Below are positions 6,276-12,392 of a stretch of DNA of 12,392 nucleotides, piece by piece (position 1 is the first letter of the stretch; each line of letters begins with the position of its first letter). The position numbers were made by a program, and so were the translations under genes. The DNA is from Candidatus Segatella violae (GTDB taxonomy: Bacteria; Bacteroidota; Bacteroidia; Bacteroidales; Bacteroidaceae), in NCBI GenBank assembly GCA_002440225.1, contig DJSH01000014.1:36930-49321 (forward strand), in the 5' to 3' direction. The notes under the pieces are model-generated. The model saw only the letters and a program-made list of their open reading frames with translations. It did not search any database and was not told where the DNA came from.

Positions 6276-8273
6276 ATGGTAAAGATTAAGTTTGCTTCTA
6301 AGGCAATGATTGCCCTCGTCGCTTCTGCCATGGCTATCCCCGCCTTCGCCGACAAGAACGACAAGGTGACGCTCTTGGAATCTCCTGTGAAGGTTTCTGA
6401 GATTTCGGGTATCGATGGTTTCATCGGCGATCGTATGAAACTCAACCGTGATGTATATCTCAAGAACTTTCCTATTGATAAATATGTGGATTTCGTGGTC
6501 AACCGTCAGCATACAGGTTGGGATTGGACAAAGGCTGAACAGCACGGAAAATGGATAGAGAGTGCTTATCTCTCGGCTATCCAGGGCAAGGACAAGGCAC
6601 TCTATGAGAAGGCGAAGAAAGAACTCTATCGCATCATCGCCTCTCAGGAGCCAAGTGGTTATCTCGGTGCTACCGCCAAGAGCTATCGCTCGGCGAAGCG
6701 TCCTATCCGTGGTATGGATCCATACGAACTCTACTTCGTGTTCCATGCTTTCGAGACCGTGTATGAGGAGACGGGCGACAAGAAGGCGCTGCAATCAGTG
6801 GAACGTCTCGCCGATTATTTCTTGGCGAACTTCGGTCCAGGCAAGAATGAGTTCTGGCCTTCCAAACTTCGTGCGCCAGAAAACAAGAATAAGGTGCTCT
6901 CTGGCACCAGTGATTTCGCAGGTCATAGCGTCCACTATGCTTGGGAGGGTACCTTACTCTGCGACCCAGTGGCTCGACTCTATGAGATTACGGGCAAGAA
7001 GAAGTATCTCGACTGGTCTAAGTGGGTAGTTGCCAACATCGACAAGTGGGGTGGTTGGGATGCTTTCTCTCGTCTCGACTCTGTGGCTGATGGCAAGATT
7101 GGTGTGGATAAGTTGCAGCCATACGTTCACTCTCATACCTTCCACATGAACTTCATGGGCTTCCTCCGTCTCTATCGCATCACTGGCGATAAGAGTTTGC
7201 TCCGCAAGGTGGAGGGCGCATGGAACGACATCGCCAAGCGACAGATGTATATCACCGGTGGTGTGAGTGTGGCAGAACACTATGAACATGATTATGTGAA
7301 ACCATTGAGTGGCAACATCGTGGAGAGTTGTGCTACCATGTCGTGGATGCAACTTTCTCAGATGCTCCTTCAGTTGACCGGCAATCCTAAGTATGCCGAT
7401 GCGATGGAGCGACTGATGATCAACCATGTGTTCGCCGCACAAGATGCTGAAGCGGGTACTTGCCGCTATCATACAGCTCCTAATGGCGATAAGCCAAATG
7501 GCTATTTCCATGGTCCTGACTGTTGTACAGCGAGCGGACACCGCATCATCTCCTTGCTCCCTACATTCTTCTATGCCGAGGAAGGCAAGGAATTCTATGT
7601 CAACCAGTATGTGGATGCCAACTACGATGGCAAGGGTTTCCAATTCTCCATCACGGGCAATTACCCTGCCAACGAGACGGTGGAGCTGACCATCAATAAG
7701 GGAGCCAACAAGGAGTTGAATCTCCGTATCCCATCCTGGTGCAAGAATCCAAGCATCAGTCTCAACGGAAAGACCTTGGAAGGTGTGAATCCTGGCAGTT
7801 ACTTCAAGTTGAACCGTGCTTGGAAGAAGGGTGACAAGTTGACCATTACTTTCCCGATGGAGGAGAGATGGGTAAAGCGTGAGCACCATTCCGATTACGA
7901 GAAGCATTATCTCGCAGGTGGTGAGATTATGTACAATGAGAAGGCTACCAATCACATACCTTACGCTTACCTCCGTGGTCCGGTGGTATATTGCGTGGAT
8001 ATGGTTTGGAATCCACAGTTGCACAACGACGATTGTAATATAGCGAAAGATTTGAGAGTGGATGTCAACCAGAAGCCAGTGGCTATCGAGAAGGTAGATC
8101 CTACGATGATGACCGAGTGCTTCAAGGCGAAGGGAACCTACAAGGGTAATCCTGTTGACCTTATCCTCACTCCATTCGCCAACATCGGTCAGTGGTGGAG
8201 AAACGGAGAAGCAAAGCCACAAAAGTGGAGCGATGCTTTCACTTATGGCATTTGGTTGTATCCAGCTAAGTAA
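6276..8273 (+). CDS. DUF1680 glycoside hydrolase, GH127-like beta-L-arabinofuranosidase candidate, secreted
   Basis: This is a 665-residue DUF1680-family enzyme, probably releasing L-arabinofuranose from plant glycans. The signal peptide ends at AFA25|D26 with no lipobox, so the periplasm is likely. An (alpha/alpha)6-barrel with WD, GYLG and PYELY-type family motifs fills residues 60-430, followed by beta-sandwich regions. The zinc-cysteine active site known from Bifidobacterium HypBA1 (Glu338, Cys340, Cys417, Cys418; acid/base Glu322) appears conserved: Glu350 and Cys352 in VESC, Cys416-Cys417 in GPDCCTASG, and Glu334 exactly 16 residues before Glu350. Cys416 would be the nucleophile. The Glu-to-CysCys distance is 66 residues against 79 in HypBA1. 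GH146 and other DUF1680 branches with different substrates cannot be excluded. The gene has its own promoter and terminator, next to the regulator gene. No frameshift is seen. Confidence 0.83.
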   Translation: MVKIKFASKAMIALVASAMAIPAFADKNDKVTLLESPVKVSEISGIDGFIGDRMKLNRDVYLKNFPIDKYVDFVVNRQHTGWDWTKAEQHGKWIESAYLSAIQGKDKALYEKAKKELYRIIASQEPSGYLGATAKSYRSAKRPIRGMDPYELYFVFHAFETVYEETGDKKALQSVERLADYFLANFGPGKNEFWPSKLRAPENKNKVLSGTSDFAGHSVHYAWEGTLLCDPVARLYEITGKKKYLDWSKWVVANIDKWGGWDAFSRLDSVADGKIGVDKLQPYVHSHTFHMNFMGFLRLYRITGDKSLLRKVEGAWNDIAKRQMYITGGVSVAEHYEHDYVKPLSGNIVESCATMSWMQLSQMLLQLTGNPKYADAMERLMINHVFAAQDAEAGTCRYHTAPNGDKPNGYFHGPDCCTASGHRIISLLPTFFYAEEGKEFYVNQYVDANYDGKGFQFSITGNYPANETVELTINKGANKELNLRIPSWCKNPSISLNGKTLEGVNPGSYFKLNRAWKKGDKLTITFPMEERWVKREHHSDYEKHYLAGGEIMYNEKATNHIPYAYLRGPVVYCVDMVWNPQLHNDDCNIAKDLRVDVNQKPVAIEKVDPTMMTECFKAKGTYKGNPVDLILTPFANIGQWWRNGEAKPQKWSDAFTYGIWLYPAK

Positions 8274-8306
8274 TTTGTTTTGGTTTTGGTTTGTGTTAGT
8301 TAGAAA

Positions 8307-8350
8307 AAGCCCGGCAAGAGTAAGCGTGATGCTCATCTCTTGTCGGGCTT
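8307..8350. terminator. Bidirectional terminator between convergent genes
   Basis: AAGCCCGGCAAGAG (8307-8320) pairs with CTCTTGTCGGGCTT (8337-8350): 14 pairs, one of them G-U, around a 16-base loop. The A-run at 8304-8308 gives a U-run when read on the minus strand, so it serves the GH94 gene well. On the plus strand CTCATTATATA follows, a weaker U-tract for the GH127-like gene. Confidence 0.82.
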
Positions 8351-8387
8351 CTCATTATATATATTAATGTGTAATCTCTGAGATAGA

Positions 8388-10880
8388 TTACATCTCCACA
8401 ATCACTTCGTGCTTGCCAGCGGCGCAAGGGATAACGGTACCCTCAATGGCCTTGCCATCCATGGTAATCTGCTTCACACCCTTCTCCTTGCCGTCAGGAT
8501 TCTTCACCACGATATGGTATTCGCCGCCACGGAACTTGCGGTTTACCTCATACTCCTTGGCGGTGCTTGGCAGACAAGGATCGATGTTCAATCCCTCATA
8601 GTCTGGCTTGATACCGAGGATGAATTCACTGACGGTGTACCACATCCAAGCGGCTGTACCCGTCAACCATGAGTTCTTGCCCTCTCCTGGCTTGGCGGCA
8701 TCCTTGCCGGCTACCATCTGGCAGTTCACGTATGGCTCCACCTTGTGCAAGGTCTGGTACTTCTCCTCCACGTAGCTAGGCAGAATCTTGGTGTAGTGCT
8801 TCCACGCATCGTTGCCACGTCCGGCAACAGTCTCACCGATGATGACCCAAGGATTGTTGTGGCAGAAGATACCAGCGTTCTCCTTGTAACCCTCTGGATA
8901 AGAGGAAATCTCACCCATCTCCACATGATAGGTGGTGTAAGCTGGGTTGTTGAGCACCATTCCGTGCTCGCATTCCAAGCGCTCCTTGGCGCTATCCAAA
9001 GCCTTGTCGCAGAGACCTTCCTTCAAGCCGATGCCAGCCATGGTACACCAGCCTTGGCTCTCGATGAAGATCTTGCCTTCCTCGTTCTCGTCGCTACCAA
9101 TCTTGTGGCCGAAGAAGTCGTAAGCACGGAGGAACCATTCGCCATCCCAACCATGCTTCTTCACTGCCTCGTCCATGTTATCCACAGCCTGCTGCATACG
9201 CTCTGCCTCGGCGAGGTAATCCTCCTCTGCCATGCCAGCTACAGCACTGTTGTTCTCTACTGAATCCTTGGCGAGTTGCTTGCAGAGAGCCACGTAGTCC
9301 TTGCCTGTTACAACGAACAAACCGGCAATCATCAAGCTCTCAGCCTTGCTGCCTTCACCCTTGTTCTCGGTGGTCTGGAAACTCTCGTTAGGGTCCCAAG
9401 AGAAGCAGTTGAGGTTGAGGCAGTCGTTCCAGTCGGCTCTGCCGATGAGTGGCAACTTGTGAGGACCGAGGTTGTTAATGACGTGGTTCATCGAGATCTT
9501 CAAGTGTTCGAAGAGGCTCACCTCGCTACCAGGCTGGTTGTCGAATGGCACCTGCTCGTTGAGGATGGAGAAGTCGCCCGTCTCCTTGATGTAGGCGATG
9601 GTACCGAAAATCAACCAGCAAGGGTCGTCGTTGAAACCGCCACCGATGTCGTTGTTGCCTCGCTTGGTCAATGGCTGATACTGATGATAGCAACCGCCAT
9701 CAGGGAACTGGGTGCTGGCGATGTCGATGATGCGCTGACGGGCACGCTCAGGTATCTGATGTACGAAGCCCACTAAGTCCTGATTGGAGTCACGGAATCC
9801 CATGCCACGACCGATACCGCTCTCGAAGAAGCTTGCCGAACGAGACATACAGAAGGTAATCATACACTGATACTGGTTCCAGATGTTCACCATACGGTCG
9901 AGCTTGTCGTTGCCACTCTTCACGGTGAAGATGTTGAGGAGGTTGTCCCAGTACTGGTTGAGCTTTGCGAATGCAGCATCTACCTTCTCGGTGGTGTCGA
10001 ACTTCGCCATCAAGGCGTGCGCCTTCTCCTTGTTGATGACCTTCTTTGCCACGAACTTCTTGTCCTGTTCGTTCTCCACATATCCCATGAGGAAGATGAG
10101 GTCACGGCTCTCGCCTGGCTGCAAAGTAACCTCGATGTAGTGGGATGCGATAGGACTCCAACCATGGGCGAAACTATTGCGAGGCTTGCCTTCGATGACA
10201 GCCTCAGGCTCGGCAAACTCATTGTAGAGACCGATGAAGCTCTCACGGTCGGTATCGTAACCCTGTATCTCGGTGTTGACAGTATAGAAAGCATAGTGGT
10301 TGCGGCGCTCACGATACTCCGTCTTGTGATAGATGGTGCTGCCCTCTACCTCCACTTCGCCAGTGGAGAAGTTGCGCTGGAAGTTCTCCATATCGGTAGC
10401 GGCATTCCAAAGACACCACTCAGCGAAGGAGAACACCTTCAGGTTCTTCACTTCTTTGGAGTTGTTCTTCAAAGTCATCTTCTGAACCTCAGCCCAAGTA
10501 TGGAGCGGAACAAAGAAGAGGACACTAGCCTCCACACCATTCTTGCTGCCTGTGATGCGGGTATAGTTCATACCATGGCGGCACTCATAGCTATCGAGTG
10601 GAGTCTTGCAAGGTTTCCAACCTGGGTTCCAGATGGTGTCACCGTCCTTGATGTAGAAGTAGCGACCGCCATTGTCCATAGGTACCCCGTTGTAGCGATA
10701 GCGGGTGATGCGGCGGAACTTGGCATCCTTATAGAAGGAGTAGCCACCAGCTGTGTTGGAGATGAGCGAGAAGAAATCCTCGTTGCCCAAATAGTTGATC
10801 CAAGGCCATGGGGTCTTAGGGTCAGTAATCACGTACTCGCGATTGGTGTCATCGAAATGACCGTACTTTTTCTCTGCCAT
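8388..10880 (-). CDS. GH94 cellobiose phosphorylase
   Basis: This enzyme splits cellobiose with phosphate into alpha-glucose 1-phosphate and glucose in the cytoplasm, saving one ATP compared with hydrolysis. The 830 residues have no signal peptide or membrane segment. Conserved blocks run the whole length as in characterised cellobiose phosphorylases such as that of Cellvibrio (Cellulomonas) gilvus: KYGHFDD and YVIT-PWPWINYLG at the N-terminus, GIGRGMGFRDSNQD for the -1 sugar site, IGRADWNDCLNLN with the catalytic acid Asp483 (equivalent to Asp490 in the C. gilvus enzyme, as I recall it), GIFCHNNPWVI, and NSWLTGTAAW (phosphate-site Thr740-Gly741). This conservation favours cellobiose over chitobiose or cellodextrin as substrate. 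The start ATG is at 10880; the downstream frame begins directly with family sequence. It is a single-gene unit, convergent with the GH127-like gene and divergent from the macroglobulin-like gene. No transporter for cellobiose is in the window. Confidence 0.93.
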   Translation of the reverse strand: MAEKKYGHFDDTNREYVITDPKTPWPWINYLGNEDFFSLISNTAGGYSFYKDAKFRRITRYRYNGVPMDNGGRYFYIKDGDTIWNPGWKPCKTPLDSYECRHGMNYTRITGSKNGVEASVLFFVPLHTWAEVQKMTLKNNSKEVKNLKVFSFAEWCLWNAATDMENFQRNFSTGEVEVEGSTIYHKTEYRERRNHYAFYTVNTEIQGYDTDRESFIGLYNEFAEPEAVIEGKPRNSFAHGWSPIASHYIEVTLQPGESRDLIFLMGYVENEQDKKFVAKKVINKEKAHALMAKFDTTEKVDAAFAKLNQYWDNLLNIFTVKSGNDKLDRMVNIWNQYQCMITFCMSRSASFFESGIGRGMGFRDSNQDLVGFVHQIPERARQRIIDIASTQFPDGGCYHQYQPLTKRGNNDIGGGFNDDPCWLIFGTIAYIKETGDFSILNEQVPFDNQPGSEVSLFEHLKISMNHVINNLGPHKLPLIGRADWNDCLNLNCFSWDPNESFQTTENKGEGSKAESLMIAGLFVVTGKDYVALCKQLAKDSVENNSAVAGMAEEDYLAEAERMQQAVDNMDEAVKKHGWDGEWFLRAYDFFGHKIGSDENEEGKIFIESQGWCTMAGIGLKEGLCDKALDSAKERLECEHGMVLNNPAYTTYHVEMGEISSYPEGYKENAGIFCHNNPWVIIGETVAGRGNDAWKHYTKILPSYVEEKYQTLHKVEPYVNCQMVAGKDAAKPGEGKNSWLTGTAAWMWYTVSEFILGIKPDYEGLNIDPCLPSTAKEYEVNRKFRGGEYHIVVKNPDGKEKGVKQITMDGKAIEGTVIPCAAGKHEVIVEM

Positions 10881-10932
10881 TGTTTCTTTTAGTTTATATT
10901 GATTTGCTATGTTATTGTTCTTTTAGTCTCGA

Positions 10933-10965
10933 CTTAGCATTATCTAAGCTTCTATTCTTAATGCT
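10933..10965 (-). other. Overlapping alternative hairpins in the GH94 leader
   Basis: AGCATTA (10936-10942) can pair with TAATGCT (10959-10965). CTTAG (10933-10937) can pair with CTAAG (10944-10948). The two stems share bases and exclude each other. They lie in the predicted GH94 leader. Read on the plus strand, the first stem is followed by a run of T (10965-10970) and resembles a weak terminator, though no plus-strand gene ends here. The stems are short and AT-rich, so chance is possible. Confidence 0.25.
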
Positions 10966-10998
10966 TTTTTAGGTTATTGCATTAATTTTCTGCAAAAA

Positions 10999-11040
10999 TT
11001 TGGCAAATGAGCGTAATGGAAGTTCTTCCAAATTGCCGAA
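10999..11040 (-). other. Two-part inverted repeat at the start of the GH94 leader
   Basis: TTTGGCAA (10999-11006) pairs with TTGCCGAA (11033-11040) with one G-U. Inside it TGGAAG (11017-11022) and CTTCCA (11025-11030) form a perfect palindrome around two bases. If transcription starts near 11050 this would be a hairpin in the first 50 bases of the GH94 mRNA. As DNA, TGGAAGTTCTTCCA could be an operator just downstream of the promoter. Confidence 0.4.
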
Positions 11041-11057
11041 TGCGGTTAAATTTTATG

Positions 11058-11065
11058 CAAAGATA
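11058..11065 (-). promoter_or_regulatory. -7 element for the GH94 gene
   Basis: On the minus strand this reads TATCTTTG, matching TAnnTTTG. It is the only such match for the minus strand between the GH94 start codon and the macroglobulin-like gene. No clear -33 TTTG is seen at the right distance. It implies a leader of about 170 bases, much longer than the 25-50-base leaders of the other genes here. Confidence 0.5.
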
Positions 11066-11087
11066 GCAAAAAGTTTCCGTTATTAGG

Positions 11088-11117
11088 TTTGAAAGTAGAT
11101 AATTTTTTGTATTTTTG
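11088..11117 (+). promoter_or_regulatory. Promoter of the macroglobulin-like gene
   Basis: TTTG (11088-11091), an 18-base spacer and TATTTTTG (11110-11117) match the Bacteroidetes promoter consensus. The leader to the ATG at 11173 is about 50 bases. The -33 region lies about 25 bp from the divergent GH94 -7 element, so the two promoters are back to back. Confidence 0.65.
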
Positions 11118-11172
11118 CATTGAAAAGTTTGATGTTTAACATGTGGTGATTAACATAACGTACACTTGGCTT

Positions 11173-12392
11173 ATGAAAAGAAACATTATAACACTCCTCG
11201 TCGCTTTGTTTGCCATGACGCAAACGATGGCGCAGACTTACGATAACTTGTGGAAACAAGCTCAGACCTTCCGACAGAAGGACCAACCGAAAAGTGAAAT
11301 CGGCGTGATGAAGAAAATCATCTCCAAGGCGACGGCTTCCAAGGACTATGGACAACTCCTGGCGGCGGAACTGAGACAGACCGTGCTCTGGAATGACATC
11401 TCTTCGGATTCGTTGACTCCTGCCGTCAGACGGATGGAGGCGGAAGTGCAGCGTATTTCCGACCCTGTATTGAAGTCAGTGAGATATGCTGCCCTCGGCA
11501 AGTTCTACCGTGAGAATCCTTATGGGATAGAGGTGGATGAGAAAAGTGCATCCGCTTATCGGGAGAACTATGATGCCAATATGGACAAGAGCAAGGAATA
11601 CTTCCTAAAAGCCTTGGCGCAGCCCGAACTGCTCGCCAAGCATTATTCCACCGAGTATGTGCCTTTGACCCTGAAGGGCGTGGATGGCACCACTTTCCAC
11701 AATGACATGCTCCATCTCATCGGTTTCGAGGCAGACTGCAAGGAAGCGTACCAACTGATGCACACCTATTATAATAAGGTGGGCAATCGGGGTGCGGCTT
11801 GTCTCTGTGCCTTCCAAATCACTCAGAAAGACCGTCTGGATGATGTGAAGGAGGTGAGGAAGTCGAAGTACCTGAACACCATCGACTCGCTCATCCATGT
11901 ATATCAAGACATCCCGGAGGCGGGGGAGCTCGCCGTGGAGCACTTCCGCTTCATGGAGGGGGCTACCGATGCCAAGCCTCTCGACAAACTGAACTATATC
12001 AACTACGCCTTGAACCATTGGGGCGGTTGGTCGAGAATGAATGTGCTCAGAAATGCGCAGAAGCGATTGACCGAACCGATGTTCTCGCTATCGGACATGC
12101 CTCAGGTGCTTCGTCCTACGGAGAAAAAGTGGGTGAAGCTCAACGTGCGCAATCTCCAGAATGTGAAGGTCAGCATCTCTCGTGTCAATATCACTGCCGA
12201 CAATGACTATGATGTGAGCGATGAGGCTACCTACAAGATGCTCTTGAAGAAGACTTCGGCTTTGCATCAGAAGGACTTTAACAAGCAATTCTATGGTCAT
12301 CCGAACTACGAGGAGGTAAAGGATTCGTTCGAGATTGGCGGCAATCTGCCTTTGGGCGCTTACCTGATGGAGGTATCTTCCGATAACACAAG
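11173..12392 (+). CDS. N-terminal part of an alpha-2-macroglobulin-family (MG2) protein, cut by the window end
   Basis: An open frame runs from ATG 11173 to the last base (406 codons, no stop). The signal peptide is MKRNIITLLVALFAMTQTMA, cleaved before Gln21, with no lipobox. The mature start TYDNLWKQAQ, followed by a helical region of KDQPKSEIGVMKKI and LLAAELRQT type, resembles the N-terminal segment of the very large (about 1,900-residue) Bacteroidetes alpha-2-macroglobulin-like proteins. The part near residues 310-400 (RPTEKKWVKLNVRNLQNVKVSISRVN and later LPLGAYLMEV, described in pieces) looks like the beginning of the MG domains. Such proteins are thought to be envelope defences against proteases. 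The region holding any thioester (CxEQ) motif lies outside the window, so activity cannot be judged. The assignment rests on remembered family resemblance of the N-terminal part. No link to the glycan genes is evident. Confidence 0.68.
   Translation, partial: MKRNIITLLVALFAMTQTMAQTYDNLWKQAQTFRQKDQPKSEIGVMKKIISKATASKDYGQLLAAELRQTVLWNDISSDSLTPAVRRMEAEVQRISDPVLKSVRYAALGKFYRENPYGIEVDEKSASAYRENYDANMDKSKEYFLKALAQPELLAKHYSTEYVPLTLKGVDGTTFHNDMLHLIGFEADCKEAYQLMHTYYNKVGNRGAACLCAFQITQKDRLDDVKEVRKSKYLNTIDSLIHVYQDIPEAGELAVEHFRFMEGATDAKPLDKLNYINYALNHWGGWSRMNVLRNAQKRLTEPMFSLSDMPQVLRPTEKKWVKLNVRNLQNVKVSISRVNITADNDYDVSDEATYKMLLKKTSALHQKDFNKQFYGHPNYEEVKDSFEIGGNLPLGAYLMEVSSDNT

Noticed and set aside
6954..8336. 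A 460-codon open frame on the minus strand antisense to the GH127-like gene
   Set aside because: It lies almost wholly inside a well-supported gene, runs past that gene's end through the terminator hairpin, and its translation has no family motifs. It is a product of codon bias in the sense gene.
8370..8392. Inverted repeat TGTAATCT-N7-AGATTACA overlapping the GH94 stop codon
   Set aside because: It has 8-bp arms of low GC and overlaps coding sequence. The stronger hairpin at 8307-8350 already explains termination, so chance is likely.
10017..10892. A 291-codon plus-strand open frame opposite the GH94 gene, with several others at 8745-9776
   Set aside because: All are antisense to a strongly conserved enzyme, lack promoters and give repetitive Leu/Val-rich translations without recognisable domains.
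1..12392. tRNA, rRNA, insertion sequences, integrase or attachment sites
   Set aside because: No tRNA-like cloverleaf, rRNA segment, transposase frame or terminal inverted repeats flanked by target duplications were seen on reading both strands.

Overview
The window looks like chromosomal DNA of a gut or rumen Bacteroidales bacterium, most likely Prevotella/Segatella. This rests on promoters of the TAnnTTTG type ahead of every gene, A-rich start regions without Shine-Dalgarno sequences, SusR/HTCS-style regulator architecture and glycan-degrading enzymes with signal peptides. The genus is inferred; no marker gene is present.

Layout: (1) 1-244 is a regulatory region with tandem palindromes, a 21-bp-spaced direct repeat and a promoter. 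(2) 245-2719 (+) encodes a secreted GH115 xylan alpha-glucuronidase. (3) 2720-3104 holds a nearly C-free TTAGG-rich tract, a terminator and a promoter. (4) 3105-6077 (+) encodes a membrane-spanning regulator: two periplasmic propellers, a Y_Y_Y domain, one transmembrane helix, a phosphoacceptor-helix remnant whose His is Lys, then an AraC-type DNA-binding domain. It has no ATPase and no receiver domain. (5) 6078-6275 holds a strong terminator, a second pair of direct repeats and a promoter. (6) 6276-8273 (+) encodes a secreted DUF1680/GH127-like beta-L-arabinofuranosidase candidate. (7) 8307-8350 is a terminator between convergent genes. (8) 8388-10880 (-) encodes a cytoplasmic GH94 cellobiose phosphorylase. 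(9) 10881-11172 is a divergent intergenic region with two promoters and leader hairpins. (10) 11173 to the window end (+) is the N-terminal part of a large alpha-2-macroglobulin-family protein.

How the genes fit together: the regulator lies between two periplasmic side-chain-removing enzymes (GlcA/MeGlcA and L-arabinofuranose). Both enzyme genes have similar promoters (TGTT-N19-TAnnTTTG) preceded by tandem TGAmsGAwT-like boxes 21-22 bp apart, the geometry expected for an AraC-type activator. The regulator's own promoter has a better -33 element (TTTG) and lacks the boxes. The inferred model is that the regulator senses an oligosaccharide in the periplasm and activates the two flanking enzymes directly, without phosphotransfer. 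No SusC/SusD pair or endo-xylanase lies in the window. The cellobiose phosphorylase and the macroglobulin-like gene look like separate units.
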